The notes below the pieces were generated by a model that was not told where the DNA came from, made no database searches, and was given only the letters and a program-made list of their open reading frames with translations. Positions 1-13,082 of a stretch of 64,000 nucleotides of DNA are shown piece by piece (position 1 is the stretch's first letter; every line of letters begins with the position of its first letter). A program made the position numbers and the translations under genes. Source of the DNA: Hydrangea macrophylla (taxonomy: Eukaryota; Streptophyta; Magnoliopsida; Cornales; Hydrangeaceae); contig CM066984.1 of NCBI GenBank assembly GCA_033977485.1, positions 113,329,251-113,393,250 of the forward strand, given 5' to 3'.

Positions 1-75
1 TCAAACTGTCGCGACCTACGGGTCCATAAAGGAAATTAAACGCTTTCCTTATTTATGCTACGTCGGGGCGTGACA
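1..75. repeat. Fragment of another LTR at the window edge
   Basis: The segment ends in GGGGCGTGACA, which read the other way is TGTCACGCCCC, a frequent plant LTR terminus. It differs from the LTR that follows, so a second element probably abuts or interrupts it. The window cut prevents a decision on orientation or completeness. Confidence 0.4.
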
Positions 76-1066
76 CATAACAATTTCATAATTTTGACAT
101 GCTTTTTACCCAAATTCAACAACACATATAAACATAAATATGGATTAAGCATTCTAAGGGAACAATTATCACATCAACATATCTAAATACCCAATTTTGG
201 GACTAGGACACTCACCTCTTTTGATTTACTAACAAATTAAACTTAGAAATTCCAACCTTTAGCAAATTTTCAACCCAAATTTCACCGGTGTAATTCCTAC
301 ACAAGTTTGGTATAATAAACATCGTTTATCAAGAACGGTCGTCAAAAAAACGTTGCCGAAAATGAAAATAAATTGCGTGCATGTGATCCTCTTACCTCCA
401 CGAGTCCAAAAATAGTCTCGGTTCATGAATCCGACACCGGACGGCGAAAGAACGGCAAGGAACATCGTCGAGAATTCCGTCGCCGACCCAAACTCTCCAA
501 TTCTCTAAATTGCTGGAGATGTATTGTGAATGAGACACATATGCCTCATGCATATGTGTTGTCATTGACTTTTCCTTTATTGCATTTACACCCCCAATCT
601 TTTTTAAGCTTTCTTATGAAACCCCCATGTTAATTACATTAATTACCCACCTTTTCTAAATAGATTTAAACTAAGACCCGCGTGGGTCCCAAACGTGGTC
701 CCACATAGTTCATGAGGTTGCTATTAAACCTACCAATTATTAATTGTATTCAAATACGCCCTCACATGGGTACCCAAATTGGTCCCCTTACCTATCATAA
801 GACATAATAATATTTTTAAAAACTTTTAAGCAAGTAATCATATAAACATATAATGACATAAAAATGTAAATTGTTTAATTAGACCCTCATTGGGCCCCAC
901 TTCTATACCAGCCTCGCCTTTCACAAGACTTTCATCTATGCCCGCATTTGAGCACCTTTTCACATGTGGGTTCATAACCCACCTTAAATCATCGCATGCA
1001 TTAATTATCTTTAATTAACACATATTAATACCAAATTAATCTTCTCGTCCGGGTACGGGTGTTACA
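76..1066 (-). repeat. 3' LTR (partial) of a decayed Tekay-type Ty3/gypsy element
   Basis: On the minus strand it begins TGTAACACCCG at 1066, directly after a purine-rich tract (1067-1083) and the end of the degenerate pol. It is alignable by eye with the LTRs at 51173, 58050 and 61024: the same start, a conserved block ending GGAGGTAAGA (near 395) and a second block AGAGGTGAGTG (near 215). The terminal part seems to be missing, replaced by the fragment at 1-75. Confidence 0.7.
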
Positions 1067-4000
1067 TTTCTCCCTCCCTTTTAAGAAGTTTGTCCCCAAA
1101 CTTATTCTTACCTCATCAGTCGAACAAGTGCGTGTACTTCTCCCTGATTTCATCTTCTCGCTCCCAAGTTGCCTCTTCAACGCTATGGTTACGCTAGAGG
1201 ACCATGACCAGCGGAATTGTCTTTGTTCTCAACACTTGATCTTTCCTGTCCAGAATCTCTACCGGATATTCAATATACGTCATATCTTCTCGGACTTCAA
1301 CACGGTTCTGGTTCAAGGATATGACTTGAATTTGACATATAACGTCTGAGCATAGACACGTGGAACACATTATGAACATGTGACAACTCTTGTGGTAACT
1401 CTAACCTGTAAGCTACCGATCCCACTTTATTCAAAATCAGAACAGGTCCAACATATCTCGGACTCAACTTACCTTTCTTACCAAACCGCATAACGCCCTT
1501 CGAAGGTGAAACTTTCAAGAACACATAATCGCCAACCTCGAATTCCAACGGTCTTCTACCCATATCAGCATAACTTTTGTAGCAACTTTGTGCCACTTGC
1601 AACAGTTACTTAATCAACTTAACTTTATCGGTGGTGATTTGTACAATTTCCGGCCCTAGAAGTTGCTTCTCTCCAACCTCTGTCCAACACACAGGCGATC
1701 TACATTTTCAACCATACAATGCCTCAAAAGGAGCCATTCCAATGCTTGTCTGGAAGCTAATATTGTAAGAAAATTCAATTAGCGGCAAATGCGTTTCCCA
1801 ATCAGCTTTGAAATCTATAACACAGACCCTAAGCATATCCTCTAGAATCTGAATTACCCGTTCTGACTGCCCATCAGTTTGCGGGTGGAAAGCAGTACTA
1901 AAATGCAAATCTGTTCCCATTGCCCTTTGTTGTCCTTCCCAAAACCTAGACACAAAACATGTATCACGATCTGATACAATAGACACTGGTGCCCCGCGCA
2001 ATCTCACAATCTATTTAACATAAAGTTCCGCTAACTTTGTCGGTTCTGTGGTCTTAATTGGTAAGAAGTGGGCTGACTTAGTCAACCTGTCAACGATCAC
2101 CCAAATGCTATCACTAATTCTAGGAGACCTCGGCAATCCAGACACAAAATCCATTATAATATGTTCCCATTTCCATTCCGGTATTTCCAATGGTTGTATC
2201 TTCCCAGCGGGTCGTTGATGCTCAAGCTTTACCAATTGACACGTCATGCACTTGGCTACATATTCAGCAACTTCACGTTTCATACCACTCCACCAATAAA
2301 CCTCTCTCAAATCTCTATACATCTTTGTACTACCCGGGTGCACGGAATACCGAGTACATGAGCTTCTTCCAAATTTCTTTTAAGTTGCCCACATTAGGCA
2401 CACATAACCGATTGATGTACCATAGTACCCCATCATGCAGACTGAACTCTGGTCGCTTACCCTAAGGTAATTCATCTACAACTTTCTTCAAGGTTGGGTC
2501 TAGAAGTTGATTTACTTTAATCTCTCCAATCAAGTCAGGTTGTGCTACAATCGCTGCCATCAATCCACCTTCAACTCTAGGAATAACTTCCAATTCCAGT
2601 CGTTCAAACTCTTTCACCAACCTTTCTTGTGCTGTTAAAATACATGTCAAACTTTCGGTTGATTTCCGACTCAAAGCATCGACCACCACATTTTTCTTTA
2701 CCCGGATGATATTGAATTTTTAGGTCATAGTCCTTCATTAACTCCAACCATCTTCGTTGTCGCATATTTAAATCCCTCTGAGTAAACAAATACTTTAAGC
2801 TCTTGTGGTCAGTGAAAATCTCACAAGTTTTCCCATACAAATAATGTTGCCAAATCTTTAAGGCAAAAATTACTGCAGCAAGTTCCAAATCGTGGGTTGG
2901 ATAATTCTTCTCATGAGTCCTCAATTGCCTTGAAGCATATGCTATTACTTTGTCCCTTTGCATAAGAACACATCCCAAGCCTTGATGGAAAGCATCACTG
3001 TAAATACTAAATCCCCTGATACTTGTCGGAATCACAAGTATTAGAGTAGAAGTAATTTACTCTTCAATGTTTGAAAACATTCCTCACATTCTTTCCCCCA
3101 TTCAAATGGAATATCCTTTCTCATTAATGTCGTCATCGGAGTAGCAATCTTGGAGAAATCCCGAACAAACCTTCTATAATACCCAGCCAATCCTAGAAAG
3201 CTACGAATTTCTGACACATTGGTTGGTCTCGTCCAATTCATAATAGCTTCTATTTTCTGCGGATCAACTGACACGCCATCCTTGGAAATCACATAGCTAA
3301 GGAAGGTAACACTTGTTAACCAAAACCCACTTTTTTTCAGTTCTCTGAATAATTGCTTTTCTTGAAGTCGTTGTTACACCAATCTCAAATGGCTATCATG
3401 CTCTTCCGGACTCTTTGAATAAATAAGAATATCATCAATAAAAACTATAACAAATTCATCCAAATACGTTTAAAAGACTCGATTCATTAAATCCATGAAC
3501 GCAGCTGGTGCATTGGTTACTCCAAATGGCATTACAAGAAATTCATAATGACCGTACCGAGTTCTAAAGGTCGTCTTCTCAACATCCTCAGCTTTTACCT
3601 TCAATTGATGATACCCCGACCTCAAATCGATCTTTGAAAACACTTGAGCTCCTTGTAACTGGTCAAATAAATCGTCAATCCGCGGCAATGGGTACTTGTT
3701 TTTTATAGTTACTTTGTTGATCTCACGATAATCTATACACATCTGCATCGTCCCATCTTTCTTTTTCACAAAAAGAACCGGTGCACCCCAAGGTGATACA
3801 CTTAGCCATATGAACCCCTTATCCAATAACTCCTGTAACTGAGTCTTCAACTCTTTCAATTCTATTGGAGCCATTCTATGTGGTGCTCGTGAAATGGGTT
3901 GTGTTCCCGGTATTACATCTATACCAAATTCAACCTCCCTTTCAATTAACACACTCGGCAAATCTTCTGGAAATTCATCAGAAATTTTTCTAACTACGGG

Positions 4001-4110
4001 TATATCTTCCAACTTTAGTTCCGTACTTCTAGTATCCAATATACTACAAAGAAAACCTTACACCCCTTTTTTAATAAATGACAAGCCTTGATGGCGGATA
4101 CGAGATATGG
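1067..4110 (-). pseudogene. Degenerate Ty3/gypsy (Tekay-like chromovirus) pol
   Basis: Read from high to low coordinates, the pieces are: the end of the protease-RT linker (to about 4100), RT (3470-4039, with the conserved block [11 protein letters not shown]), the RT catalytic FIDDILI near 3430, RNase H (2604-3292, ending near [17 protein letters not shown]), the integrase zinc-binding and core domains (1708-2343, with [13 protein letters not shown]), and a C-terminal chromodomain-like tail (1194-1602, with [14 protein letters not shown]). The frame is broken by several shifts and stops, including one near 4040. Gag and most of the protease are missing, so the element is truncated at about 4100. 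It is clearly homologous to the intact polyprotein at 53439-58007 but diverged, so it is an older insertion of a related family. Confidence 0.88.
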
Positions 4111-6190
4111 TGGTAACACAACACCCACCCCTTGGAAAGAAAAGACTCTACATGTGTAAGTGTGTGTTTGTGTGTAGTACAGTGTTTGTGGGGAGTATCG
4201 AGGAGAAATCTGTTGTAGAGCGTGAGGATTGTAAGCGACGCGTTTGATAGCGAGTGGTCATTCTAAGCGATGACACGAATGGTCATTCCAAGCGATGGCA
4301 AGAATGGCCATTTCAGCGATAGCAAGCCTTGATCAGTGATCAATGGATTGACCATATGAGGTTTAAGTTGGAGATAATATCCACGTGCCAAATGGGTAGT
4401 GGTGGAGTGAATGGAGAGGATAGTAGGTGGAATGGGGTCGCTTTGCTCTGCTTTGGGGTAGGCTCATTCGTAGTAGGCCTCGGGATGATTATTCTGAGGT
4501 GGGCTTCGATGTGAGTATTCTGGTTAGAATGAGATCCTTCGTAGTGGACATGCTTTACTCTGAAGTGGGCCTCATAATGGGTCACTGCATTTGGAGTGGA
4601 CATACTTTGAAGTGGGCCTCAGAATGGGTTGCTGGATTTGGTACGCAGTGAAATAATGGTTATAAGTGAGGCCCATTGGTGATGATATTGGATATACGTG
4701 GAGTAGCGTGTGTCAGTCAAACCATGTGAGTTATCAACCATTACCTACACAGTTCTCGTCAGTGATTTTTCAATTTGATTTATTCATTTCTCACTATTTT
4801 TTTTCCTTTCTAAACTACTGATTTGAGTTTTTTTTTTTTGGGGAGGGGGGGGGGGAGAACAGTCTCTGTGTAATGCATGTGGGATTAGATATAGAAAGAA
4901 AATGAGTGCTTTGTTGGTGGGTCTAAAAAAGGGACCATAGAAGAAGGAAGAAAAACCCACCACCACTACCACCACCTTTGTTGTCGGACCCACCACCACC
5001 GCCGCCATTGTCAAGACCAGTGGTGGTGGTGGCAAGGATGGTAAATTGAGAGAGGGTTTGAGGGTGAAATTGATGGCTTTGGGTAAATAGGTGTTACTAT
5101 TGAAGAGGCAGAGATCACCAATGAAGAGACAGAGGAGTCATAGGAAGTTGGGTTAAAGAAGAAAGAGTTTCAATTCTTTTGATGGCTCTGTTTTTGTGTA
5201 GATAAAAGATAACAAAATGAGGGTCTTAATAAAACCCTACTAAACCAAACATACATTTCATCTTTTTATTTTGGGTTTACAAATTTACATTTTGAGAGAG
5301 AGAGAGAGAGAGAGAGAGATTCGAACCTGAGTTTTGGGAAAAATGGTAGAGTGCAAATCCCTTCTTTGAGATGGGTTCCTGCGTTTTGTTTTGAGGAGAG
5401 AGAAAGCTGCTCTTTCATTTGGGTTTTAATTTTAAAACCGAAATGGGTATTTGTTGGATCCGACCCATTCTTTGGTTCAAACAACCAAAGTGTCAAAAAG
5501 GTGGGAACCACTTGATTTTGGTCTATTTTTTCAGTGATATTCAGTGCCTGCAGCAATATTGAAAGGGAAAATAAAGATCTCGGATGAGAGGAGGAATGAA
5601 ATTAGAAAACCCTAGTTGTTGATCCACATAGAGATATGGCTCTCTGTATCTATATGCAGGGATGAGGTCAATGAGGCAACAACATCTCATCGCTTAATCA
5701 AACACATGCAATCTGAGTTCAAAAAATTAAACAGTAAGTCGAAAAGAGAAATGTACCTCGACAGACCGGCGAAGAATTCCTTTGTTGGGCAGTTACGATG
5801 GGATGGATTTCTTGAAAGAACCATTCTTCAATCTATTTGGGAGCTGTTGGGCCAAGCGAATTTGAAGCCATACACATATATACAAAATATAGAAGGGGAG
5901 ATATACACATATAAAGAGGACATGATTGAATGGATTTGGGAGACGAGGGGTTGGGAAGGAGAGGAATAAGTTGGGGGGATCGCTCTGAACCTAGGAGAGG
6001 AGGGGGCACCGGGTAGAGGAAGAGTTGTGGAGGAGAGGAATAGGTTGGGGATCATTCATTCAGATTTGAGGGTGGGGAGAGAGAATGTATCTCTGCTGAA
6101 TATTGTATTGGGATTATTAAATTTCAGTCAACAATATGTTAAAAATTTAAAAATCAGTCAAGTGCTTTATTGAAAATAAAAGGAAGTCTA
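4111..6190. other. Intergenic, low-complexity DNA; no gene seen
   Basis: It contains a GT-rich tract (about 4155-4185), short repeats of a GCGATGxCAxGAATGGxCATT type (4240-4330), repeated GTGGGCCTC-like words (4480-4630), a T/G homopolymer (about 4830-4857), CCACCA triplets (4955-5035) and a (GA)n tract (5292-5320). The open frames here are short, have no recognisable domain and lie over repeats. Confidence 0.6.
5292..5320. repeat. (GA)n microsatellite
   Basis: About 14 uninterrupted GA units, likely polymorphic in length. Confidence 0.9.
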
Positions 6191-6249
6191 TATAAAGTCA
6201 CTAAATTAGATATGTATCAACTTTTTGTCTAAAATACCCCTCTCTCTTT

Positions 6250-7588
6250 CTCTTCTCTCTCTCGTCACATGGCTACCACCACCGGCCGCCACCACCACCA
6301 CCACTAAAGGAGCACCACCGCCCCAACCTCTCTATCTCTTCTCTCTCTTTGATCTCCTCTCTTTCTCTTCTCACAGCCACTACTACCACCACCACTAACC
6401 CAAACCCCAACCTCACTCTTCTCTCTCTATATATACATGAGCAGTTTTTATCCTATGAGGACTCCCTCATTTTATAAAATGCACACCCTTCACTTCTCTC
6501 TCTATTAACGTCTTTCTTTCTTATTTTCCCTTCCACAGATTTCAAATTTTTTGAGTTGGAGGAATTTTTTGCTGAATTAGAGAAGGAATCCCATAGAAAT
6601 AGGGGGCTAGATAAATTCATACAAACTCTTTATTGAGAGAGAAGTGAGTGGTGTGCATTTTATAAAATGAGGGAGTCCTCATAGGATAAAAATTGTATAC
6701 ATGAGTGTATATACATATATCAATATATGCCCACCCCTACCCCCACCTCTCTCTATCTCTTCTCACCACCACTACCACCACAAGCCACCTCCCTCGTCCA
6801 CCACCGCCACTGCAGAAAAAAAAATGTTGCAAGTTTTTGGAGCAATTGTCCAAATCGAAGGAGCAACTCACAAAACATATCGGGAGCAACTCAGCAAATG
6901 TAAGGAGCAACTCACCAAACGTGTTTCTCCTTAACACCACCAAGGACCACCACCACCCCAACTTCTCTATCTCTTCTGTATCTTTGATCTCCTCTCTCTC
7001 TATTTATCTCACTCTTCTCACAATCACCACCACCACCAACACCGCCACCACATAAGTATATATATAAATAGTATATGGCTACCACCACCCCAAGCTCTCT
7101 TTATCTCTTATCTCTCTTCTCACCACACCACCATCATGAACTACATCCCTGATCCACCACTACCACTGTAGAGAAAAAAAAAGAATTACAAGTTTTTGGA
7201 ACACCTATCCAAACAAAAGGAGCAACTCACAAAACGTATTAGGATCAACTCACTAAACGAAAGGAGCAACCCAACAAATGTATCGGGAGTAACTCATAAA
7301 ACACAAGGATCAATACATTTGCTGAGTTATTGCAGATACGTTTGGTGAGTTGCTCCTTCCGTTTGAACAGTTGCTCCAAAAACTTGCAACTCTTTTTTAT
7401 TTTTCTTTTCTTTTCTTTTCTTTCTGTAGTGGTGGTAGTGATGAGAGGAGAGATAAGAGATACAGAGAGCTTGGGGTGGTGGTGACTATATATTAGATAT
7501 ATCTATATACTCCTGTATATATAGAGAAAGAGAGAGGTTGGGGTTTGAGTTTGGGTTTGGGTTGGTGTTGGTGGTGGTGATGGTTGTC

Positions 7589-7648
<60 letters not shown>

Positions 7649-7785
7649 AGAGATCAAAAAGAGAGAAGAGGGAAAGGCTGGGATGGGGGTGGTAGTCCTT
7701 TGGGGGTGGTGGTGGTGATGGTAGTGGCAGAGGCAACGATTGGTGGTGGTGGTGGTGGTAGTGGTGGCCGTGTGTCGAGATCGAG

Positions 7786-7830
<45 letters not shown>

Positions 7831-7850
7831 AAAGGGATGGGTAAGTTAGA
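6250..7850. repeat. Large inverted-repeat cluster with CCACC/GGTGG and GA tracts
   Basis: The sequence from about 6930 to 7290 returns as its reverse complement from about 7315 to 7740. Paired landmarks are CCCCAAGCTCTCTTTATCTC (near 7090) with GAGAGCTTGGGG (near 7467), and a block with ACAAGTTTTTGGA (near 7190) with TCCAAAAACTTG (near 7374). The word GGAGCAACTCA recurs in short tandem on the left (6836-6925, 7215-7300) and inverted as GAGTTGCTCC on the right. (AG)n runs sit at about 7588-7642 and 7785-7829. The arms are imperfect and no terminal duplication was found. It could be a foldback element or an inverted duplication. Confidence 0.7.
6442..6696. mobile_element. Mutator-like MITE, 255 bp
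   Basis: The terminal inverted repeats are about 50 bp: the left end reads TTTTTATCCTATGAGGACTC and the right end is its reverse complement. The element is flanked by an exact 9-bp duplication, ATACATGAG (6433-6441 and 6697-6705). The 9-bp duplication fits the Mutator superfamily. No coding capacity. Confidence 0.85.
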
Positions 7851-8302
7851 TATTTTTCACCAAAGTTGATGTATATTGATTCGTGTTCAATAGTGCATTT
7901 TTTACTTCATGTATATTCTCTTATTAGGACACGAATTATCACTTGTACTAAGGAATTTAATGGATAAATTGTATTTGTGATGTTCTTGTTGTTGTTCAAT
8001 TTTGTTAATAAAAATCTCTTTATTGTAGGATTTGAGAGCTTGTTCAAAGAGAGAACCAATTTCATTTGGTGCTCATCTTAGAAAAAGGGAAGGAGTCAAT
8101 TCAGCAAAGGGCGGATCGATCCGATCTTACAGCGCTGATCGATCCGCATTTTTTTTAAGGAAGATACTGCCCAAAAACTCTCAAATCGGATCGATCCGGC
8201 TCAAAGGGCAGATTGATCTGCGATCCTGGACAAGCATTCTGCGGGCATATAATATAATCAGATCGATTCGCCCATTTGCCTCGGATCGATCCACGTTGCC
8301 TG
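7850..8302. repeat. Old retroelement fragment (left half), with GGATCGATCC repeats
   Basis: Non-coding sequence that appears to continue after 13082, being split by the copia insertion. It carries three exact copies of the palindrome GGATCGATCC (8113, 8188, 8283) and several near copies (8136, 8211, 8260). The context, a stretch reading GGAGTCAATTCAGCAAAG before the palindromes, resembles non-coding parts of plant Ty3 elements of the Tat/Athila type. That assignment rests on memory only. Confidence 0.45.
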
Positions 8303-8839
8303 TGTTGGAAAATAGTAGGATAGTGCTATGAATTCTGATTGAGGCGTGCAACAGTTTGCACTATCCTTAAGAACAATTCTGCCCCTCGGAGTCAATGACT
8401 CGATGCACAAGGTCTCAGCGCTATGCTCCCCAGGATTCAGCAATCAGTTTCTTCCAAACGTGCACTCGAATTGAAAGAATATATGAGTGCTCAGAATGCT
8501 CCAAAAATAAAGATGAATATTTGAGAGAATGATTTTTAAAGAATATCAAAAAGAGAGAGGAATTTTCTATGTTTCAAATGAGAAGAGAGAAGGCTATTTT
8601 ATAAGCCAAATTGCCCAACGGTCATTTTATTAAAAACAGAATTAATAGCCTCCAACGGCCATATTTTTAATATAGGAGTTAATAACCTCCAACGACCATA
8701 TTTTTAATACAGGAGTTAATAGATTTAATAGCCTCCAACGGCCATAATTTTGATACAGCATACTAGTTGCATCAATGTAAATGACTTTGTTTGCATTTTT
8801 GAAATAAAAGGCCCAAGTCCAAATAAGATAATTCCAACA
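8303..8839 (-). repeat. 3' LTR of the non-autonomous copia element
   Basis: 537 bp. On the minus strand it holds a TATA-box candidate, TATAAAATAG (near 8601-8610), and upstream of it three imperfect tandem copies (about 37-46 bp) of a unit containing GGCCGTTGGAGGCTATTAA (8638-8760), the usual place of U3 enhancer repeats. Confidence 0.92.
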
Positions 8840-11800
8840 ATCCCCCCTTATTTCAAAAATTTAAACAACATATAAAAAGAAGTGGAGGAAAAGAATTCAA
8901 TGCATCAAAACTGGTGCCTTTAGGGCTATGAACCAGTCCCTAGGAATACAAGAAGTGATTTACAGGAATTTGGTGAAATAAAAATTTCTATGAACCAGAA
9001 TCCCTTATTGTAAACCAGTCGTCTTGTACCCACATTGACTCCTCAAAATCTGAGCAACTCTAATCGGTGTGGCGCCTCTAGGCCTTGCGCCAGTCCTGAA
9101 TTTTCATAAGTGCTCTAGAAAACTTGCCCAAGTTTTCATAGAAAGCGGCCCACTTTCACACTTATATAGGTGAATCCATCATTATGTATTGCAATTAAAC
9201 ATACCATCCAATTTATATGGACTATGGAATTCATTAAGAGTTTAACTCAACCTTTCACATTGCAATTGCACTATACACCATAGGAAGGGACAAAAACATA
9301 ATAAACTTATAGTGCATCTCCAATCAACCAATGACTTGTTATTACCCATATGAACCTATTTCTTGGGTTCTCCAATTACATAGGTTGGGTTACCATCATT
9401 GTTGATTTTTGTTACAGGCATAAGTCCCATTCCCCTCGATGTTTCATACACTAGTTTTCTCCCTAGTGGTATTGTTAAGGTATCAGCCAAACTCACCTCT
9501 GGCCTTACAAAATTAAGAGAAAAACTTTATCTCAAACAGCTGTCTCACAATATTATGACTTAGGCGTATATGCCTACACTTGCCTTTATAGGACTTTTTC
9601 ATAGCTCAGCCTTTTACAACCTGGCTATCTCAATGTTTATTCCAAATAGGAATATCTGCTAAGAAGCTTTTAAGCCACTCAGCCTCAAAACTAACTTTCT
9701 CAAAAGCTACAAACTCATATTCCATCATTGACTTAGTTGTGCAAGTTTGCTTGGACGACTTCCAAGATACTGCACCTCCACTAAGTGAAAACCAATTCAC
9801 TCATTGAATTCGTCTTATCTGAATCCGAAATCCAAATTACATCACTGATTTTTGAAAATACATACTTTCCTTCAAATTCGTCCTTGAAAAAACCAAAATT
9901 TAAATTCTTTCGAATTTTGAAGTATGCAATACATTTTCAAAAATAAGTTCTTCATTATCTCCGGATATACAACATTTTCAAAAATAATTTCTTTACGGGG
10001 TTGATATTTAACTCTAAGTCTCTAGTACCAAAATATTGGTACTAAGCAAGCCATCAAGTAAAAGTGTAAGACACTTCATTTTTCCTTTGAAGAGTAAGCA
10101 ATTGTGTTGTTACACATATGCCTACAAGACCTCAAATTAATAAAACATCCTCCAAATTTTATCTATCAACTTTACTTCCACAAATGGCTTTTGGTCACAT
10201 TAGCCTATAGAACAGACAATACTTCTTGCACCACTGAGACTGAGTTTAATTTCCCACAATAAAATACATTGCGATAATTTGTTTTGGAAAATGTTTTAGT
10301 GAGTATCTCCTTTCCCGCAATTTTCACTTTATTTCGAAAAATAAGTTTCCTTACTCATAACATCTCCAATATAGTAATACTGACCAAACGAAATATTAAC
10401 AAGAGATTTTGTAATTTGAATCTATAAATTACATACATATTCACCTAATTAAGTGACAAGAAAACTTGGTTTCTCTTGCAATCTCTAAATATAAAAACCA
10501 TACATATATATCCGCATCATCACATACATCCCATTTGTTATATCCAAACATTTTGTAATAATAGTTTGATTAAAGAATTTCATGTCACTGGTTGGGTGCC
10601 ACTTTCAAACGACATAGCTAGAGAGTATAAACAAGTATATACACTTTATTTTATAAACCCTCTGGTTTATTCAAATAAGTTTTCTCCTCTAACTCTTCAT
10701 TAAAACTAAGGTTTTAACATCCTTTTGATAAATATATAACTCATACATATCAGCAACAACTAATATGTTCAAATGGACATAGCATGAAAATAGTTTTCCA
10801 AAACATCAACATTTTTCTTTAAACCCCTTAGCTACTATAGTAGCTTTATAACCTTTTTTTTTTTTTTTTATAAATAAAACCACTGGGTTAAAAAATACTT
10901 TAATTACTAAGACTCCATTTACCATATGCTCTAAATATAATATGGTTAAATTGGATAATACATGAGGTTGAGAACCCCCACTATAGGACAATTCACAAGG
11001 AGATATATGCTCATGAAAATAAGCACTAATAGACTCAAAAGGTCGCATCACTTTTTGTGTCATAAAAATTACAAACCACTAGCTGCATATTTCCAAAATA
11101 ACTCTTTTTTTTTTAATTGACTTTACTAGCAAGTTCCTTGCGATTAAAAATTCTAACAAAAGCCAAATAAACCAATATTCAAAGATAATAAATTGGGTTT
11201 TCTCCTTCTCCTTCTTTTCCAATATTTAAAAGATTAATTTATGTTTTAGAGTGGGAACTCTATTAAAAACAAGAAATTTAGGTTGCAAAGTTTTATCCCA
11301 AGATAATTGAATCATCTCAATTAGATCTCGAATAAATTAAATATCATGAATCAAAATTATTGGATCTATAGGTATACAAATTTAAATGAAACTTCCCACA
11401 CCCAATAATATCTACTCAAGGAATTAAGTCTTCACCACGATCCCATCTCTTCATATAATATAATATAATATATAATATATATGTTATAAGACGTACGTAT
11501 TGATCATAGTCCACCATTTACATACAATTCATTTTCCATAGACCATCACTCATGACTTGGTACGGCCTCCATGAGATTATAATGTAATACTATATTAAAA
11601 CGGCAACAATTTAGACATATGTGTCACTAAAAGGTGTGAGTGAGCAACTAAAAAATTCTTCTTTAAGTAAATGGAACCAAGTGTGAGAATGCTCATACAT
11701 ACAACATATATACTCTTTATATTTATTATGTAAGAAATGCAAACTAGCCGTTCATCCTTCCATAACCACCAAATTGATGATCCATTAAAGGTCTTGTAAC

Positions 11801-12540
11801 AACTAAAGCTATAATGAGGTAAATTAGAGCTCTATTATATAAAGAATAATATATAGTACCTCCAAGGAATTTTAGGATATAAATTTTATCAAAGTTAACA
11901 TCATTTAAATGATACTTCACTGACCATGCATATATATAACCTTGTACACTTGAACGTATGACATGGCAATTAAATAATAAAAATAAACCCATTTCAATAG
12001 CCTCATGACTCATGCACGGTCAGCATATAAATACCCTTCAACCACCAATATGCTTTATACCATACTCATGTTATCTTGTAATAGCGTAAATAATTTTTCA
12101 GACAATAGCAACGATTGCACCAGAGCTAGTGTTGTTATCACTACCAAACAGTGGACACTTAATGATAGAGTTTCACTATATGGTCTATATTATTGGTTTG
12201 CTTATTTGTTAAAAGTATAATAGCAATTTCCAAGGTATTAAACTTTACCACTTATCACAGAAAGAAAGTGAAATACTTCAAAGGTAATTGTTTTGTTGCA
12301 AATTCTAATTTTCAGAAATTCAACCACGTAGTAGATGTGTACTATTACCAAAATGATAAAGTCTAAGTCTATGTTTAGGTCGTGAGTCTATGAATCAATG
12401 ACAGATTGTAATCTTTTAAAATTTACTGGAAATAAAGTAGGATCAGAATTACCATATTAGAAGTCTCTTTAACAGAACTTAGGTTGAGTCGGAGACTAGG
12501 TCACTCTCTTCATAACAGCATCCAAAATTGTTCTTAAGAT

Positions 12541-13077
12541 TGTTGGAAAATAGTAGGATAGTGCTATGAATTCTGATTGAGGCGTGCAACAGTTTGCACT
12601 GTCCTTAAGAACAATTCCGCCCCTCGGAGTCAATGACTCGATGCACAAGGTCTCAGCGCTATGCTCCCCAGGATTCAGCAATCAGTTTCTTCCAAACGTG
12701 CACTCGAATTGAAAGAATATATGAGTGCTCAGAATGCTCCAAAAATAAAGATGAATATTTGAGAGAATGATTTTTAAAGAATATCAAAAAGAGAGAGGAA
12801 TTTTCTATGTTTCAAATGAGAAGAGAGAAGGCTATTTTATAAGCCAAATTGCCCAACGGTCATTTTATTAAAAACAGAATTAATAGCCTCCAACAGCCAT
12901 ATTTTTAATATAGGAGTTAATAACCTCCAACGACCATATTTTTAATACAGGAGTTAATAGATTTAATAGCCTCCAACGGCCATAATTTTGATACAGCATA
13001 CTAGTTGCATCAATGTAAATGACTTTGTTTGCATTTTTGAAATAAAAGGCCCAAGTCCAAATAAGATAATTCCAACA
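12541..13077 (-). repeat. 5' LTR of the non-autonomous copia element
   Basis: 537 bp, equal in length to its partner and differing at three sites. No initiator-Met tRNA primer site (TGGTATCAGAGC) follows it at 12540, unlike the two other full-length elements here, so the primer is unassigned. Confidence 0.92.
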
Positions 13078-13082
13078 GCCTG

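Larger units (their letters stand above)
8303..13077 (-). mobile_element. Young non-autonomous Ty1/copia retrotransposon, 4775 bp
   Basis: Two 537-bp direct repeats (8303-8839 and 12541-13077) differ at only 3 positions by eye. Both run TGTTGG...CCAACA. An exact 5-bp target duplication GCCTG lies at 8298-8302 and 13078-13082. Orientation is minus: a purine tract (complement of ATCCCCCCTTAT, 8840-8851) adjoins the low-coordinate LTR, and copia remnants read on the minus strand. One is the RT start motif YKATIVAKGF near 10810-10850. The other is an RNase H block with WKSSKQTC and [12 protein letters not shown] between about 9640 and 9790. These are frame-broken, and no intact gag, protease or integrase was seen. 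Recent insertion with a decayed interior implies mobilisation by proteins supplied in trans. Confidence 0.9.

Noticed and set aside
7538..7849. Open frame rich in RERERE/GGG over the (AG)n and GGTGG tracts
   Set aside because: Pure low-complexity translation of microsatellites, with a mirror frame on the other strand; no gene.
8032..8331. 99-codon frame with SIR/DRS repeats
   Set aside because: It arises from the GGATCGATCC palindromes and runs into the copia LTR; not conserved protein sequence.
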